Assembly: GCA_036824245.1 (NCBI GenBank)
Contig: DAITAO010000006.1
Span: 1-64,000, forward strand
Direction of reading: 5' to 3'
Length of the DNA stretch: 64,000 nt
DNA from: JACVRM01 sp036824245
GTDB lineage: Bacteria > Actinomycetota > Thermoleophilia > Gaiellales > Gaiellaceae
Notes under the pieces: generated by a model
Told to the model about the DNA's origin: nothing
The model's input: only the letters and a program-made list of their open reading frames with translations
Databases searched by the model: none
Position numbers and translations under genes: made by a program
Part shown: positions 16,815-26,125 of the stretch, in pieces
Position numbering within the stretch: position 1 is the stretch's first letter
How the letters are laid out: every line of letters starts with the position of its first letter

Positions 16815-19257
16815 CCTTCCGACCGGCACGGTGACATTTCTGTTCACGGACGTGGAGGGCTCGACGCGCCTGCTGGACGAGCTTGGCGCCGAACGGTACG
16901 CAGAGGCACTCGCCCAGCACCGGCGCGCGCTGCGCGCGTCGTTCGGCCGGCACGGCGGCGTGGAGGTCGACACCCAGGGCGACGCGTTCTTCGTCGCGTT
17001 CGCCGATGCTGCTGCGGCTGTCTCGGCCGCGGCTGACGCCGGCAGCGCGCTCGCGGCCGGGCCGATCCGTGTTCGCATCGGCGTCCACACGGGAGAGCCG
17101 CTCGTCACCGATGAGGGCTATGTCGGCATTGACGTCCATCGCGGCGCTCGCCTTGCTGCGGCCGGTCACGGCGGACAGGTGCTCCTCTCGGAGACCACGC
17201 GGGCCGCGCTCGACGGCGGCGCAGAGCTCCGCGATCTGGGCGAGCAGCGGCTCAAAGATCTCGGCGCGCCGGTCCGGATCTATCAGCTCGGCGACGGTGA
17301 CTATCCACCGCTCAAGGTGCTGTACCGCTCGACGCTTCCGGTGCAGCCCTCGCCGCTCGTCGGACGCGACCGCGAGCTCGCGGAGGGGGGCAGGCTGCTC
17401 GGCGAGCACCGGCTGCTGACGCTGACCGGCGCGGGCGGCTCGGGCAAGACGCGCCTCGCCCTGCAGCTGGCCGCCGAGGCCGCCGACGACTTTCCCGACG
17501 GCGTGTACTGGGTACCGCTGCAGGCCGTGCGAGACGCCGAGCTGGTCCTGCCCGCGGTGGCGCAGGCACTCGGAGCGCAGGGTGACCCGGCCGGGCAGGT
17601 CGCCGACAAGCGCCTCCTGCTCGTGATCGACAACCTCGAGCAGCTGCTCGATTCGGCGCCTCAGCTCTCCGAGCTTCTGAAGAAGACGCCGAACCTCAAG
17701 CTGCTGTGCACAAGCCGCGAGCTACTGCATATCGAAGGCGAGCGCGAGTACCCCGTCGATCCCATGCCGCTCGACGACGCCGTGCGGCTGTTCCAGGAGC
17801 GTGCCGTCCAGCACGAGCCTGCGGACGCCGTGCACGAGATCTGCCGTCGGCTCGACTGCCTCCCGCTCGCCGTCGAGCTCGCGGCGGCGCGAACGAACGT
17901 CCTCGCGCCCGCCGCGCTGCTCGACCGCCTGGGACAAGCGCTGCCAATCCTGACCGGCGGGCGTCGTGACGCTCCCGACCGCCAGCGCACGCTGCGGGCG
18001 GCGATCGATTGGAGTCACGAGCTGCTGGCGGAAGCCGAGCGTCTGCTCTTCCGTCGGCTCGCGGTCTTCGCGGGCTCGTTCGACGTGGACGCCGCCGAGA
18101 CGGTCGCAGACGCGGATCTCGACGCCCTCGCTGCGCTCGTCGATAAGAGCCTGCTACGACGCTGGGAATCAGGGCGCTTCGGCATGCTCGACACGATCCA
18201 TGAATACGCGCGCGAGCAGCTCGAGGCGTCCGGCGAGGCCGACCGCCTTCGTGAGCGGCACGCCGCCCACTTCCTGGCACTGGCCGAATCCGCCGGTCTG
18301 GCCGCCGAGGACGAGGTTCCGCAGCGCCACGACCTCGTCATCGCCGATCAGAGCAACATCCGTGCAGCACTCGATTTCTTCGTCCAGCGCCGTGAGGTGG
18401 AGCTCGCACTGCGCCTGGGGGTCGCGCTCGAGAACTTCTGGGTGACCAACAATCCGGCGGAAGGTGTCCGGAGGATGGCCGCCCTGCTCGAGTGGGTCGA
18501 CGAGGTTCCGCCGCTGCTCCGTGCCCGGGCGCTCCGCGTGTACTCGAGCCCCGCCGTCTTTCTCGGCCAAGTCGATGCCGCCGCAGACGCGCTCGAGCGC
18601 AGCCTGGCCGGGTTCCGGGCGCTCGGAGACGAACACGGCGTCGCGATCATCCTGCATCGCCTGGCCGTCGGCGCCGCACATCGAGGCGACACGGCGCAGG
18701 CGCGCGCTCTGTGCGAAGAGAGCATCGCCCTGCACCGCCGATCCGGGTCGAAGAAGGGCGAATGCCAGCCGATCGGACTGCTCGCGCATCTGGAGCACGA
18801 CGAAGGACGAGTCGAAGCCGCGATCGAGCTCATGACCGAGAGCGTCGCCCTGGCGCGCGACGTCGGATTCTCGTGGTGGCATTGCGGAAACGCGCTGCAG
18901 CTGGCGGAGTGGGCGCTGGAGCTGGGTAAGTCGGACGAGGCGGAACGGTGGGGAAGAGAGGCTCTGCCGGTCGCCCACGGGATAGGAGACCGTCTGCATT
19001 GCATGGGCGCACTCATGCTCCTTTCACGCCTGGCTGCAGAGGCCGGCCAACTGGGCCGAGCTGGCCGCCTCTGGGGTGCGCTCGAGGCCGAGGAGGCGCG
19101 CGTGACCATCCCCCTGCCCCCTTGGTGGGCCGAGAATCGCGCGCTCCATGACCCGGCCGCCGGAACCGCCGCCGATTCCGGCTTCGACGCCGGGCGTGCC
19201 GAAGGCCGACGACTCGCGCTCGACGAAGCGGTCGCCGCTGCCCTTGACGAGCCGTAA
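16807..19257 (+). CDS. Class III nucleotide cyclase-ATPase-TPR regulator (paralogue 2)
   Basis: An 816-aa protein. Residues 1-170 form a class III adenylate/guanylate cyclase domain with metal Asp residues in FTDVEGST and DTQGDAFF; the usual VN..AR motif reads VHRGAR. An NB-ARC/AAA-type ATPase follows (Walker A GAGGSGKT at ~208; LLVIDNLEQ as Walker B; CRRLDCLPLAVELAAAR). A C-terminal TPR-like region starts around residue 520. This resembles MalT/AfsR-like signal-transduction ATPases fused to a cyclase, but no DNA-binding domain is seen. It is probably cytoplasmic and makes cAMP in response to an unknown ligand. The ATG at 16807 overlaps the end of the deleted copy upstream. Confidence 0.88.
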   Translation: MPDLPTGTVTFLFTDVEGSTRLLDELGAERYAEALAQHRRALRASFGRHGGVEVDTQGDAFFVAFADAAAAVSAAADAGSALAAGPIRVRIGVHTGEPLVTDEGYVGIDVHRGARLAAAGHGGQVLLSETTRAALDGGAELRDLGEQRLKDLGAPVRIYQLGDGDYPPLKVLYRSTLPVQPSPLVGRDRELAEGGRLLGEHRLLTLTGAGGSGKTRLALQLAAEAADDFPDGVYWVPLQAVRDAELVLPAVAQALGAQGDPAGQVADKRLLLVIDNLEQLLDSAPQLSELLKKTPNLKLLCTSRELLHIEGEREYPVDPMPLDDAVRLFQERAVQHEPADAVHEICRRLDCLPLAVELAAARTNVLAPAALLDRLGQALPILTGGRRDAPDRQRTLRAAIDWSHELLAEAERLLFRRLAVFAGSFDVDAAETVADADLDALAALVDKSLLRRWESGRFGMLDTIHEYAREQLEASGEADRLRERHAAHFLALAESAGLAAEDEVPQRHDLVIADQSNIRAALDFFVQRREVELALRLGVALENFWVTNNPAEGVRRMAALLEWVDEVPPLLRARALRVYSSPAVFLGQVDAAADALERSLAGFRALGDEHGVAIILHRLAVGAAHRGDTAQARALCEESIALHRRSGSKKGECQPIGLLAHLEHDEGRVEAAIELMTESVALARDVGFSWWHCGNALQLAEWALELGKSDEAERWGREALPVAHGIGDRLHCMGALMLLSRLAAEAGQLGRAGRLWGALEAEEARVTIPLPPWWAENRALHDPAAGTAADSGFDAGRAEGRRLALDEAVAAALDEP

Positions 19258-19339
19258 GCGGAAGATCGCCGCGCGGCCACGCGTCTTGTAAATGCTCGTG
19301 CAGCGCGTGAAGATCGCGTGGCGAAACGAGGAGGATTCG

Positions 19340-20998
19340 ATGCGGCACCGGCTGGCGCTCTCCATGTGCGCGCTCCTCGCGGGGCTCGGGCTCGCTGCGC
19401 TCGCGCAGCCGGCTCCCAGCAGCGCGCCGCAACGGGCCGACGTTCGTGGCGGCACTCTGCGTCTTGACCACCCGGGTGACTTTCCCACCGTTGACCCGAC
19501 GCTCGCTTACGACCCTGCGTCGTGGCAGCTGATGGACGCCGTCTGCGCGAACCTCTACCGGTATCCCGATAGTGAGACGAAGGCGCCCAGGCCGCTGCTC
19601 GGGACGGCCGCCGCCTTCCCGCGCGTCTCGCGCAACGGCAAGCGCGTGGTCATCTCCGTGCGGCCAAACTACGCGCGGTTCGCCAACGGCGTCCCGGTCA
19701 CCGCCGCGAGCTACGCCAATGCGATCCAGCGGGCTCTCGACCCGAAGATGCAGTCACCGGCCGCGCAGTACCTTGCCGAGATCGATGGCGCGCGCGCCGT
19801 CCTGAACGGCAAAGCGCGACGGGCACAGGGCGTTCAGGTTCGCGGGAACCGGCTCGTGCTCGTGCTCGAGCGACCGCTCTCCGACCTCCTCGCTCGTCTG
19901 ACGATGCCGTTCTTCTGCCCCCAACCTGGCCCGAGCGGTCTTCCGCGCAACCCGAAAGGGATCGCGGCGCCGTTCGACGGTGGCGGGCCGTACGTGCTGG
20001 AGGAGTGGGTGCCGCGGCGCAGGGCGGTCGTGGCTCGCAATCCGCACTGGCGCGGGGCGATAGCGAAGAGCCGCCCCGCGAACGTCGATCGCATCGAGTA
20101 CACGTTCGGCGTCCCTCCGCCGACCCAGAAGCTCCGCACCGATCGAAACCAGGCCGATCTCCCATTCGTCATTCCGGCACCGGCCTACGGGGAGCTGGCA
20201 AAGCGCCACGGCATCAACCGGGGTCGGTTTTTCGTTCGGCGGGCGGGGACCGTCTGGTACTTCCAGTTCAACCACGACCGTCCGCTTTTCGGACCGCGCG
20301 GGTCAGGCGGCGGCAACGTCGCGTTGAAGCGGGCAATCAACTACGCGATCGATCGTCCCTCTCTGGCGCGGCAGTTCGGCTATCTCGGCGGGGCGCCGAC
20401 GGACCAGCTCCTGCCGCAGGGCATGCCCGGCTTTCGGGACTGGGATCTGTACCCGCTGCGCGGCCCCGACCTCGCCCGCGCGCGCAGCCTGGCGGCCGGG
20501 AACACGCGCGGCGGCAAGGCGGTGCTCTACGCATTCTCGGTCGCCCAGTTTCCTGCGATCGCGGAGATCTTCAGGCAGCAAATGCAGGCGATCGGACTCG
20601 ACGTCGAGATCCGGACCTTCATCCCGCCCGTTGCCACCGACAAGATGACGACGCGTGGCGAGCCTTTTGACATCGCGCTCATCGGCTTCGCCGCCGATTA
20701 CGCGGATCCGAACGCGTTCCTCCGCCCGTTGCTATCGGGCGATGCGCTTGGCAAGAAGAGCACGAACATCGCGCACTTCGCCGACCGCCGCTTCGACCGT
20801 CTCCTCGAGCGCGCCGCGCGGCTGACCGGCGAGAGACGCTACGCCGCCTTCGCCGATCTCGACCGCGTGACGATGCGAGACAGCGCGCCGGTGGCCGCGT
20901 TCGTAAACGAGAACTCGCGCTTCTACGTTTCCGAAAGCGTCGGGTGCTTCTCGGCGCCGTTCGGATTGGTCAACCTCGTAGCCGTCTGCAAGAAGTAG
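19340..20998 (+). CDS. ABC transporter substrate-binding protein, family 5 (peptide/nickel type)
   Basis: A 552-aa extracytoplasmic solute-binding protein. A signal peptide (LALSMCALLAGLGLAALAQP) precedes a mature domain with family 5 features: GGTLRLDHPGDFPTVDPTLAYD near the N-terminus, WQLMDAVCANLYRYPD, NGKRVVISVRPNYARFANG, KRAINYAIDRPSLARQFGYLGG and GEPFDIALIGFAADYADPNAFL. The Cys in LSMC is not in a clear lipobox. The start ATG has GAGGAGG 5-6 nt upstream, one of the clearer Shine-Dalgarno sites here. No permease or ATPase genes are adjacent. Instead the gene lies between two cyclase-ATPase paralogues, suggesting a sensing role or scavenged peptide uptake. Confidence 0.88.
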   Translation: MRHRLALSMCALLAGLGLAALAQPAPSSAPQRADVRGGTLRLDHPGDFPTVDPTLAYDPASWQLMDAVCANLYRYPDSETKAPRPLLGTAAAFPRVSRNGKRVVISVRPNYARFANGVPVTAASYANAIQRALDPKMQSPAAQYLAEIDGARAVLNGKARRAQGVQVRGNRLVLVLERPLSDLLARLTMPFFCPQPGPSGLPRNPKGIAAPFDGGGPYVLEEWVPRRRAVVARNPHWRGAIAKSRPANVDRIEYTFGVPPPTQKLRTDRNQADLPFVIPAPAYGELAKRHGINRGRFFVRRAGTVWYFQFNHDRPLFGPRGSGGGNVALKRAINYAIDRPSLARQFGYLGGAPTDQLLPQGMPGFRDWDLYPLRGPDLARARSLAAGNTRGGKAVLYAFSVAQFPAIAEIFRQQMQAIGLDVEIRTFIPPVATDKMTTRGEPFDIALIGFAADYADPNAFLRPLLSGDALGKKSTNIAHFADRRFDRLLERAARLTGERRYAAFADLDRVTMRDSAPVAAFVNENSRFYVSESVGCFSAPFGLVNLVAVCKK

Positions 20999-21070
20999 CC
21001 CGGCTCCGGCGGGCAAAGCTGATCGGGTCACAGGCATCTGGCCGGCAACGTTCGGCGGGATACTCGTTGG

Positions 21071-23539
21071 ATGCGTGAGCTTCCGACCGGGACCGTCACG
21101 TTCCTGTTCACTGACGTGGAGGGCTCGACGAGGCTGCTCGACGAGTTGGGCGCCGAGCGGTACGTTCAAGCGCTTGCGGAGCACCGCCGCGTACTGCGAG
21201 AAGCGTTCGCCGGGCACGGCGGAGTCGAGGTCGATACACAGGGGGACGCCTTCTTCGTCGCCTTCCGGTCTGCCGACGCGGCGCTCGCGGCTGCGCAAGA
21301 ACTGCAGCGGGCACCCGGCGATGGGCGCGTACGCGTGCGGGTTGGTCTGCACACGGGCACGCCGCTTGTGACCGGTGAGGGTTACGTCGGCATGGACGTC
21401 CACCGCGGCGCGCGCATCGCGGCCGCAGGCCACGGCGGCCAGGTGCTTGTCTCGGAGACGACCCGGGCCGCCTTAACAGTGACAGGCACTGTTAAGGAGC
21501 TGCGCGACCTGGGGGAACAGCGGCTCAAAGACCTGGGCGCGCCGATCCGGATCTACCAGCTCGGCCCTGGCGACTTCCCGCCGCTCAAGGTGCTGTACCG
21601 CTCGACGCTGCCCGTGCAGCCCTCTCCGCTGGTCGGCCGCGAGCGCGAGCTCGCCCAGGCCGGCGCGCTCCTGCGCGACCACCGTCTCGTCACGCTGACC
21701 GGCCCCGGCGGCTCGGGCAAGACGCGGCTCGCCCTGCAACTCGCCGCCGAGGCGCCGGATGACTTCCCAGATGGCGTCCACTGGGTGCCGCTCGCTGCGC
21801 TGCGCGACCCGGAGCTCGTCGTTGTGGCAGTCGAGCAGGCTCTCGGCGTCACGTCGCCGGCGGAGTACATCGGCGCGAAGCGAATGCTCTTGCTCCTCGA
21901 CAACTTCGAGCAGGTCGTCGATGGTGCTCCGTCGCTCGCCGCTCTGCTCGCCGGCTGTCCGAACCTGAAGTTGCTGGTGACGACCCGAGCGCTGCTGCGC
22001 ATCGCCGGCGAGTGCGACTATCCGGTACCTCCGCTGGCCGACGCCGAGGCAATCGCGCTCTTCCGCGAGCGCGCAGCCTTGAGTGAGCCGGAGGACGCCG
22101 TTGCCGGGATCTGCCGGCGGCTGGACGGCCTGCCGCTCGCGATCGAGCTCGCGGCGGCGCGCACACGGCTGATGACTCCGGACGAGCTGCTCTCGCGGCT
22201 CGAGCAAGCGCTGCCGGTCTTGACCGGCGGCGCGCGGGACGCGCCCGAGCGGCAGCGCACGCTCAGGGCGACAATCGAATGGAGCTACGACTTGCTGAGC
22301 GAACGTGGACAGCAGCTCTTCCGCCGCCTCGCCGTCTTCGCCGGCTCCTGGTCGCTGGCTTCGGCAGAAGGCGTCTGCGAGGCGGACGTCGACACCCTCG
22401 GGTCGCTGGTCGAGCAGAGCCTCGTGCGACGCTGGGAGGGCGGCCGGCTGGGCATGTTGGAGACGATCCGTGAGTTCGCCGCCGACGAGCTCGCGCGCGC
22501 CGGCGAGCGCGACGATCTTCGCCGGCGCCACGCCGAGCACTTCCTTGGACTCATTGAGCCGATGGATGTCTCGGTGCACAGCGACGACGACCAGCGGCTC
22601 CGGTTTGGCCGCTTGGAACACGACAACGTCCGGGCGGCGCTCACCTGGTCGCTCGAGACGGGACGCGTCGACCTCGGTCTCCGGCTCGCGGTTGCGCTCG
22701 AGCCGTTCTGGGCGGTAGCACCGTTCGAAGGCATGCGCTGGTTCGAGGAGTTGCTGCAGGCCGCACCTGACGCGCCGCTCGACCTGCGCGCCCGTGCGCT
22801 TCGGGGGTACGGCGGGGCGGCGAATCCTGCGGGCGACGACGAGCTGGCCGAACGCCTCTACCAGGAGAGTTACGACGCGTTCACCGCGGTCGGGGACGAG
22901 GCCGGCGCGGTGCACCTGCTGATGCGGCTCGGGCACTCGGCGCTCTACCGGGGTGACACGCTCCGCGCACGTGACCTCGCCAAGCGCAGCCTGGCCGGCG
23001 CCCGCGCTCACGGCGACCGGAAGACCGAGAGTCAGTCGCTGGGCCTGCTGGGGGACCTCGAGTACTCGGATGGGAGGCGCGAGCGCGGCATGCAGCTCAT
23101 TGAGCAGAGCGCCGTTCTCGCCGGCGAGGAGGATTTCTCGTGGTGGCGTACGGCGATGCTCGGCAAGCTCGTCGATCGCTCGCTGGAGCTCGGGAGGCTC
23201 GAGCAGGCGGCCGGTTATGGTCGCGAGGCTCTGGTGCTGGCGAGCGCGAACGATGATCGCCAGAGGATCCTCCGGGGTCTCGCGCGCCTCGCTCGCATCC
23301 ATGCCGACCAGGGGGCATTCGAGCGCGCGGGTCGGTTGTGGGGCGCCGTCGAGGCGGAAGAGCAGCGCGGACCGCTAGGCGCATGGGGAGTCGAGCGCGA
23401 GCGATTCGCCGCACCCGTCCTCGTCCACGAGGGAGCCGAGTTCGAGCTCGGACGTGAGCAGGGTCGCGGGCTGTCGCTCGAGGACGTTGTCGCCGAGGCG
23501 CTCGCCGAATCAGCCGCGCCCGCGAAGCACCATGCCTGA
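21071..23539 (+). CDS. Class III nucleotide cyclase-ATPase-TPR regulator (paralogue 3)
   Basis: An 822-aa paralogue of the 16807 gene with the same order: cyclase domain (FTDVEGSTRLLDELGAERY; VDTQGDAFFVAF; GMDVHRGARIAAAGHGGQ), ATPase (Walker A GPGGSGKT at ~211; LLLLDNFEQ; CRRLDGLPLAIELAAAR) and TPR tail ending VERERFAAPVLVHEGAEFELG. It differs in the cyclase-ATPase linker. Where paralogue 2 reads RAALDGGAELRDLG, this one reads RAALTVTGTVKELRDLG, because a perfect palindrome (21471-21497) is inserted in frame. The ATG at 21071 matches the paralogues' N-terminus. It probably produces cAMP; the ligand is unknown. Confidence 0.88.
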   Translation: MRELPTGTVTFLFTDVEGSTRLLDELGAERYVQALAEHRRVLREAFAGHGGVEVDTQGDAFFVAFRSADAALAAAQELQRAPGDGRVRVRVGLHTGTPLVTGEGYVGMDVHRGARIAAAGHGGQVLVSETTRAALTVTGTVKELRDLGEQRLKDLGAPIRIYQLGPGDFPPLKVLYRSTLPVQPSPLVGRERELAQAGALLRDHRLVTLTGPGGSGKTRLALQLAAEAPDDFPDGVHWVPLAALRDPELVVVAVEQALGVTSPAEYIGAKRMLLLLDNFEQVVDGAPSLAALLAGCPNLKLLVTTRALLRIAGECDYPVPPLADAEAIALFRERAALSEPEDAVAGICRRLDGLPLAIELAAARTRLMTPDELLSRLEQALPVLTGGARDAPERQRTLRATIEWSYDLLSERGQQLFRRLAVFAGSWSLASAEGVCEADVDTLGSLVEQSLVRRWEGGRLGMLETIREFAADELARAGERDDLRRRHAEHFLGLIEPMDVSVHSDDDQRLRFGRLEHDNVRAALTWSLETGRVDLGLRLAVALEPFWAVAPFEGMRWFEELLQAAPDAPLDLRARALRGYGGAANPAGDDELAERLYQESYDAFTAVGDEAGAVHLLMRLGHSALYRGDTLRARDLAKRSLAGARAHGDRKTESQSLGLLGDLEYSDGRRERGMQLIEQSAVLAGEEDFSWWRTAMLGKLVDRSLELGRLEQAAGYGREALVLASANDDRQRILRGLARLARIHADQGAFERAGRLWGAVEAEEQRGPLGAWGVERERFAAPVLVHEGAEFELGREQGRGLSLEDVVAEALAESAAPAKHHA
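21471..21497. repeat. Perfect palindrome inserted in a cyclase gene
   Basis: Arms CCTTAACAGTG (21471-21481) and CACTGTTAAGG (21487-21497) flank a 5-nt loop: 11 bp of perfect complementarity. Comparison with the adjacent paralogue shows a net gain of about three codons at this point (LTVTGTVK replacing DGGA). A related copy lies in hemL at 14873-14898. Confidence 0.75.
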
Positions 23540-23613
23540 CTAAGCCGCGGCAAGAGCGCGCTGAGGCGTGAGCAGGCTGCGGAGCTCGCCGGCGCCGCCA
23601 TAGACTCAAAGGT

Positions 23614-25119
23614 GTGACGCCGCCTGCCGACCTGCGCTCCTGGATCCGCCTGCTCGAGCGGGAGGGCGAACTCGCCCGCGTCGGCGCCGAGGTCGACCCG
23701 CACCTCGAGGTGACCGAGATCGTCGATCGCACCGTGAAGGCGGGCGGGCCGGCGCTCCTCTTCACCAACGCGAAGTCGCCGCACGCGCTCCTCATCAACC
23801 AGTTCGGGACCGAGCGGCGCATGTGCATGGCGTTCGACGAGCCGTCGCTCGACGACGTGGCGCGCAAGCTCGAGGACGTGCTCGAGATGCAGCCGCCGCA
23901 GGGCATCGCAGAAAAGGTGAAGGGCCTCAAGAAGCTCAAATCGATCGCCGACTCGCTACCCAGGACGGTGCGCCGGGCAGCGCACCACGACGTCGTGCTG
24001 ACCGGCGACGAGGTCGATCTCACGCGGCTGCCGGTCCAGACTTGCTGGCCTGAAGACGCAGGGCCTTTCATCACCCTCCCGGCCGTCATCACGCACGACC
24101 CCAAGACGGGCACGCGCAACGTCGGCATGTATCGCATGCAGGTGCTCGACGAGCGCCGCACGCTCATGCACTGGCAGATCCACAAGGACGGGCGCATGGA
24201 CTACCTGGCCACGGACGGGAAGCTGGAGGTCGCGGTCGCGCTCGGCCTCGACCCGATCGCCACCTACTCGGCGTCGGCGCCGCTTCCGAAGCACATCGAC
24301 GAGTTCATGCTGGCCGGCTTCCTGCGCGGCGAGCCGGTCGAGCTCGTGCGCGCGAAGACAGTCGATATCGAGGTGCCGGCCAACGCGGAGATCGTGCTGG
24401 AGGGCTACGTCCAGCAAGGCGACCTGGCGCCCGAAGGGCCGTTCGGCGACCACACGGGCTACTACACCGGCGTCGAGCCGTTTCCCGTGTTCCACGTCAC
24501 GGCCATGACGATGCGGGAGGAAGCCATCTACCCGTCGATCGTGGTCGGCAAGCCTCCGCAGGAGGACGCCTGGCTCGGCAAGGCGACCGAGCGCATCTTC
24601 CTGCCGGCCGTGCGCATGACGGTGCCTGAGATCGTCGACTACGACCTGCCCGTCGCCGGCGCGTTCCACAACTGTGTGATTGTCTCGATGCGCAAGGCGT
24701 TTCCCGGGCACGCGAAGAAGGTCATGCACGCCATCTGGGGGCTCGGCATGCTCAGCCTCTCGAAGTCGGTCGTGGTCGTCGACGAGCACGTGAACGTGCA
24801 CGACTACGAGGAGGTCTTCTTCTACGTGACCGCCAACGTCGATCCGAAGCGCGACGTGCTGCTCACTGAGGGCCCGCTCGATCACCTCGACCACTCGCCG
24901 ACCATGCAGTTCTACGGGGGCAAGCTCGGCATCGACGCCACCGCCAAGGGCCCTGCGGAAGGCACGCGCGAGTGGCCGCCGGAGATCGAGATGTCGGACG
25001 AGATGCGGGCGCTCGTCGACAGTCGCTGGCGTGAATACGGCATCGACCTGGAGTCTGTCGCCGACAACGGCGGACGTGCCCGCCGAGCGGGAGTGTTGCG
25101 GCATCTGTTACGTCGTTGA
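23614..25119 (+). CDS. ubiD: UbiD-family prenyl-FMN-dependent decarboxylase
   Basis: A 501-aa decarboxylase needing prenylated FMN made by UbiX (27816). Family motifs include PALLFTNAKSPH, NVGMYRMQVLDERRTLMHWQIHKD (prFMN/metal region), VPANAEIVLEGYVQQGDLAPEGPFGDHTGYYTG and the C-terminal LDHSPTMQFYGGKLGIDAT. Because mqnA, mqnC and mqnE lie in the same block, it probably decarboxylates the prenylated 6-naphthoate late in futalosine menaquinone synthesis rather than serving ubiquinone. A TAGACT box (23601-23606) ends 7 nt before the GTG. Confidence 0.92.
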   Translation: MTPPADLRSWIRLLEREGELARVGAEVDPHLEVTEIVDRTVKAGGPALLFTNAKSPHALLINQFGTERRMCMAFDEPSLDDVARKLEDVLEMQPPQGIAEKVKGLKKLKSIADSLPRTVRRAAHHDVVLTGDEVDLTRLPVQTCWPEDAGPFITLPAVITHDPKTGTRNVGMYRMQVLDERRTLMHWQIHKDGRMDYLATDGKLEVAVALGLDPIATYSASAPLPKHIDEFMLAGFLRGEPVELVRAKTVDIEVPANAEIVLEGYVQQGDLAPEGPFGDHTGYYTGVEPFPVFHVTAMTMREEAIYPSIVVGKPPQEDAWLGKATERIFLPAVRMTVPEIVDYDLPVAGAFHNCVIVSMRKAFPGHAKKVMHAIWGLGMLSLSKSVVVVDEHVNVHDYEEVFFYVTANVDPKRDVLLTEGPLDHLDHSPTMQFYGGKLGIDATAKGPAEGTREWPPEIEMSDEMRALVDSRWREYGIDLESVADNGGRARRAGVLRHLLRR

Positions 25120-25135
25120 CGTGTAAAGATGCCGC
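25098..25135 (+). terminator. Hairpin at the end of ubiD
   Basis: A 9-bp perfect outer stem (GCGGCATCT, 25098-25106; AGATGCCGC, 25127-25135) encloses a second partly paired stem (TTACGTC/GACGTGTAA). The ubiD stop codon lies inside it. It separates ubiD from the bc-complex genes and may attenuate or terminate transcription. There is no T-run. Confidence 0.45.
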
Positions 25136-25178
25136 CCGCTTGAATCCGGGTTAACGCTCTAGGCGAAGGAGGCACGGA

Positions 25179-26111
25179 CTGGATCCGAACGGCCAAGACA
25201 GGCCGCACCTGCCCGGTCCGACCATCTGGCCGGTCGGGTTTGCAGTAGGGATCGTCTGCATCCTCGCCGGGCTCATCGTGAGCATGCCGGCCGTCGTCGT
25301 GGGCGTCGTCATCACGCTCGTCTTCGGCTTCCTCTGGGTACGCGAGGCGACACGCGAGTACCGTGGTGCGCCGGAGGAGGCCCCCGAGACTGCGGCCGAG
25401 GCGGCCGTCGAGCCAGTCGCCGTCGGTGTGGGCCCCGAGGAGGAGCGCTTCCCCCGCAATGTGTTCCTCGAGATGTCCACGCTCGGCCTCGGCGCCGTGA
25501 TCGGCGGCATCGTCACGCTGCCGGTGCTCGGCTTCATGGTGCTGCCCGCCTTCACCGACCAGAGCTACGAGGACGTCGACCTGGGCCCGCTCGAGAACTT
25601 CCCCGACGGCGAGTATCGGGTCACGACGTTCGTTTCCGATCCGAGCCTGGGCGAGGTCAGCAGACGCACCGCTTACATCCGCTACAACGGAGACCTCGAA
25701 GGTCAGCCGAGCTTCACGATCATCTCGAATCGCTGCGCGCACCTGGGCTGTCCCGTGCAGCCCAACGGGCTGATCGACGACAAGCAGCGCAAGACCGTGC
25801 AGACGAAGGCCGGCCAGATCGACACGGTCGTCGAAGTGCGGCCGGTCGATCCCTCGGGCTTCGGCTGCCCCTGCCACGGTGGCCAGTACGACACGGAAGG
25901 GAACCGCACCGCCGGCCCGCCCGTGCGCGCGCTCGACCGCTACGAGTACTCGATCCGCGACAGCCGGCTGATCCTGGGCAAGCCGTACAGCGTCGCGGAG
26001 GTAGACGGCACCGGCGCCGAAGCTGTCATCAAGAAGTACGAGCTGACCGGCCCGGGCCAGCACGTCGACGGCATCGAGTCCTGGCTCTACCCGATCCAGC
26101 CGCCGAGATGA
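25179..26111 (+). CDS. qcrA: Rieske iron-sulfur subunit of menaquinol:cytochrome c reductase
   Basis: A 310-aa membrane-anchored Rieske protein. Two helices (WPVGFAVGIVCILAGLIVSM and PAVVVGVVITLVFGFLWV) and a third (LGLGAVIGGIVTLPVLGFMVL) precede the [2Fe-2S] domain. Ligands are C186/H188 (CAHLGC) and C230/H233 (CPCHGG), with C191 and C232 for the disulfide. A ~35-residue insert separates the two halves. The only start that keeps the first helix is CTG at 25179, placed 6 nt after GAAGGAGG; an in-frame stop lies at 25152. It passes electrons from menaquinol towards the cytochrome c domain encoded two genes on. Confidence 0.92.
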   Translation: MDPNGQDRPHLPGPTIWPVGFAVGIVCILAGLIVSMPAVVVGVVITLVFGFLWVREATREYRGAPEEAPETAAEAAVEPVAVGVGPEEERFPRNVFLEMSTLGLGAVIGGIVTLPVLGFMVLPAFTDQSYEDVDLGPLENFPDGEYRVTTFVSDPSLGEVSRRTAYIRYNGDLEGQPSFTIISNRCAHLGCPVQPNGLIDDKQRKTVQTKAGQIDTVVEVRPVDPSGFGCPCHGGQYDTEGNRTAGPPVRALDRYEYSIRDSRLILGKPYSVAEVDGTGAEAVIKKYELTGPGQHVDGIESWLYPIQPPR

Positions 26112-26125
26112 GGCAGGACCGGTAA

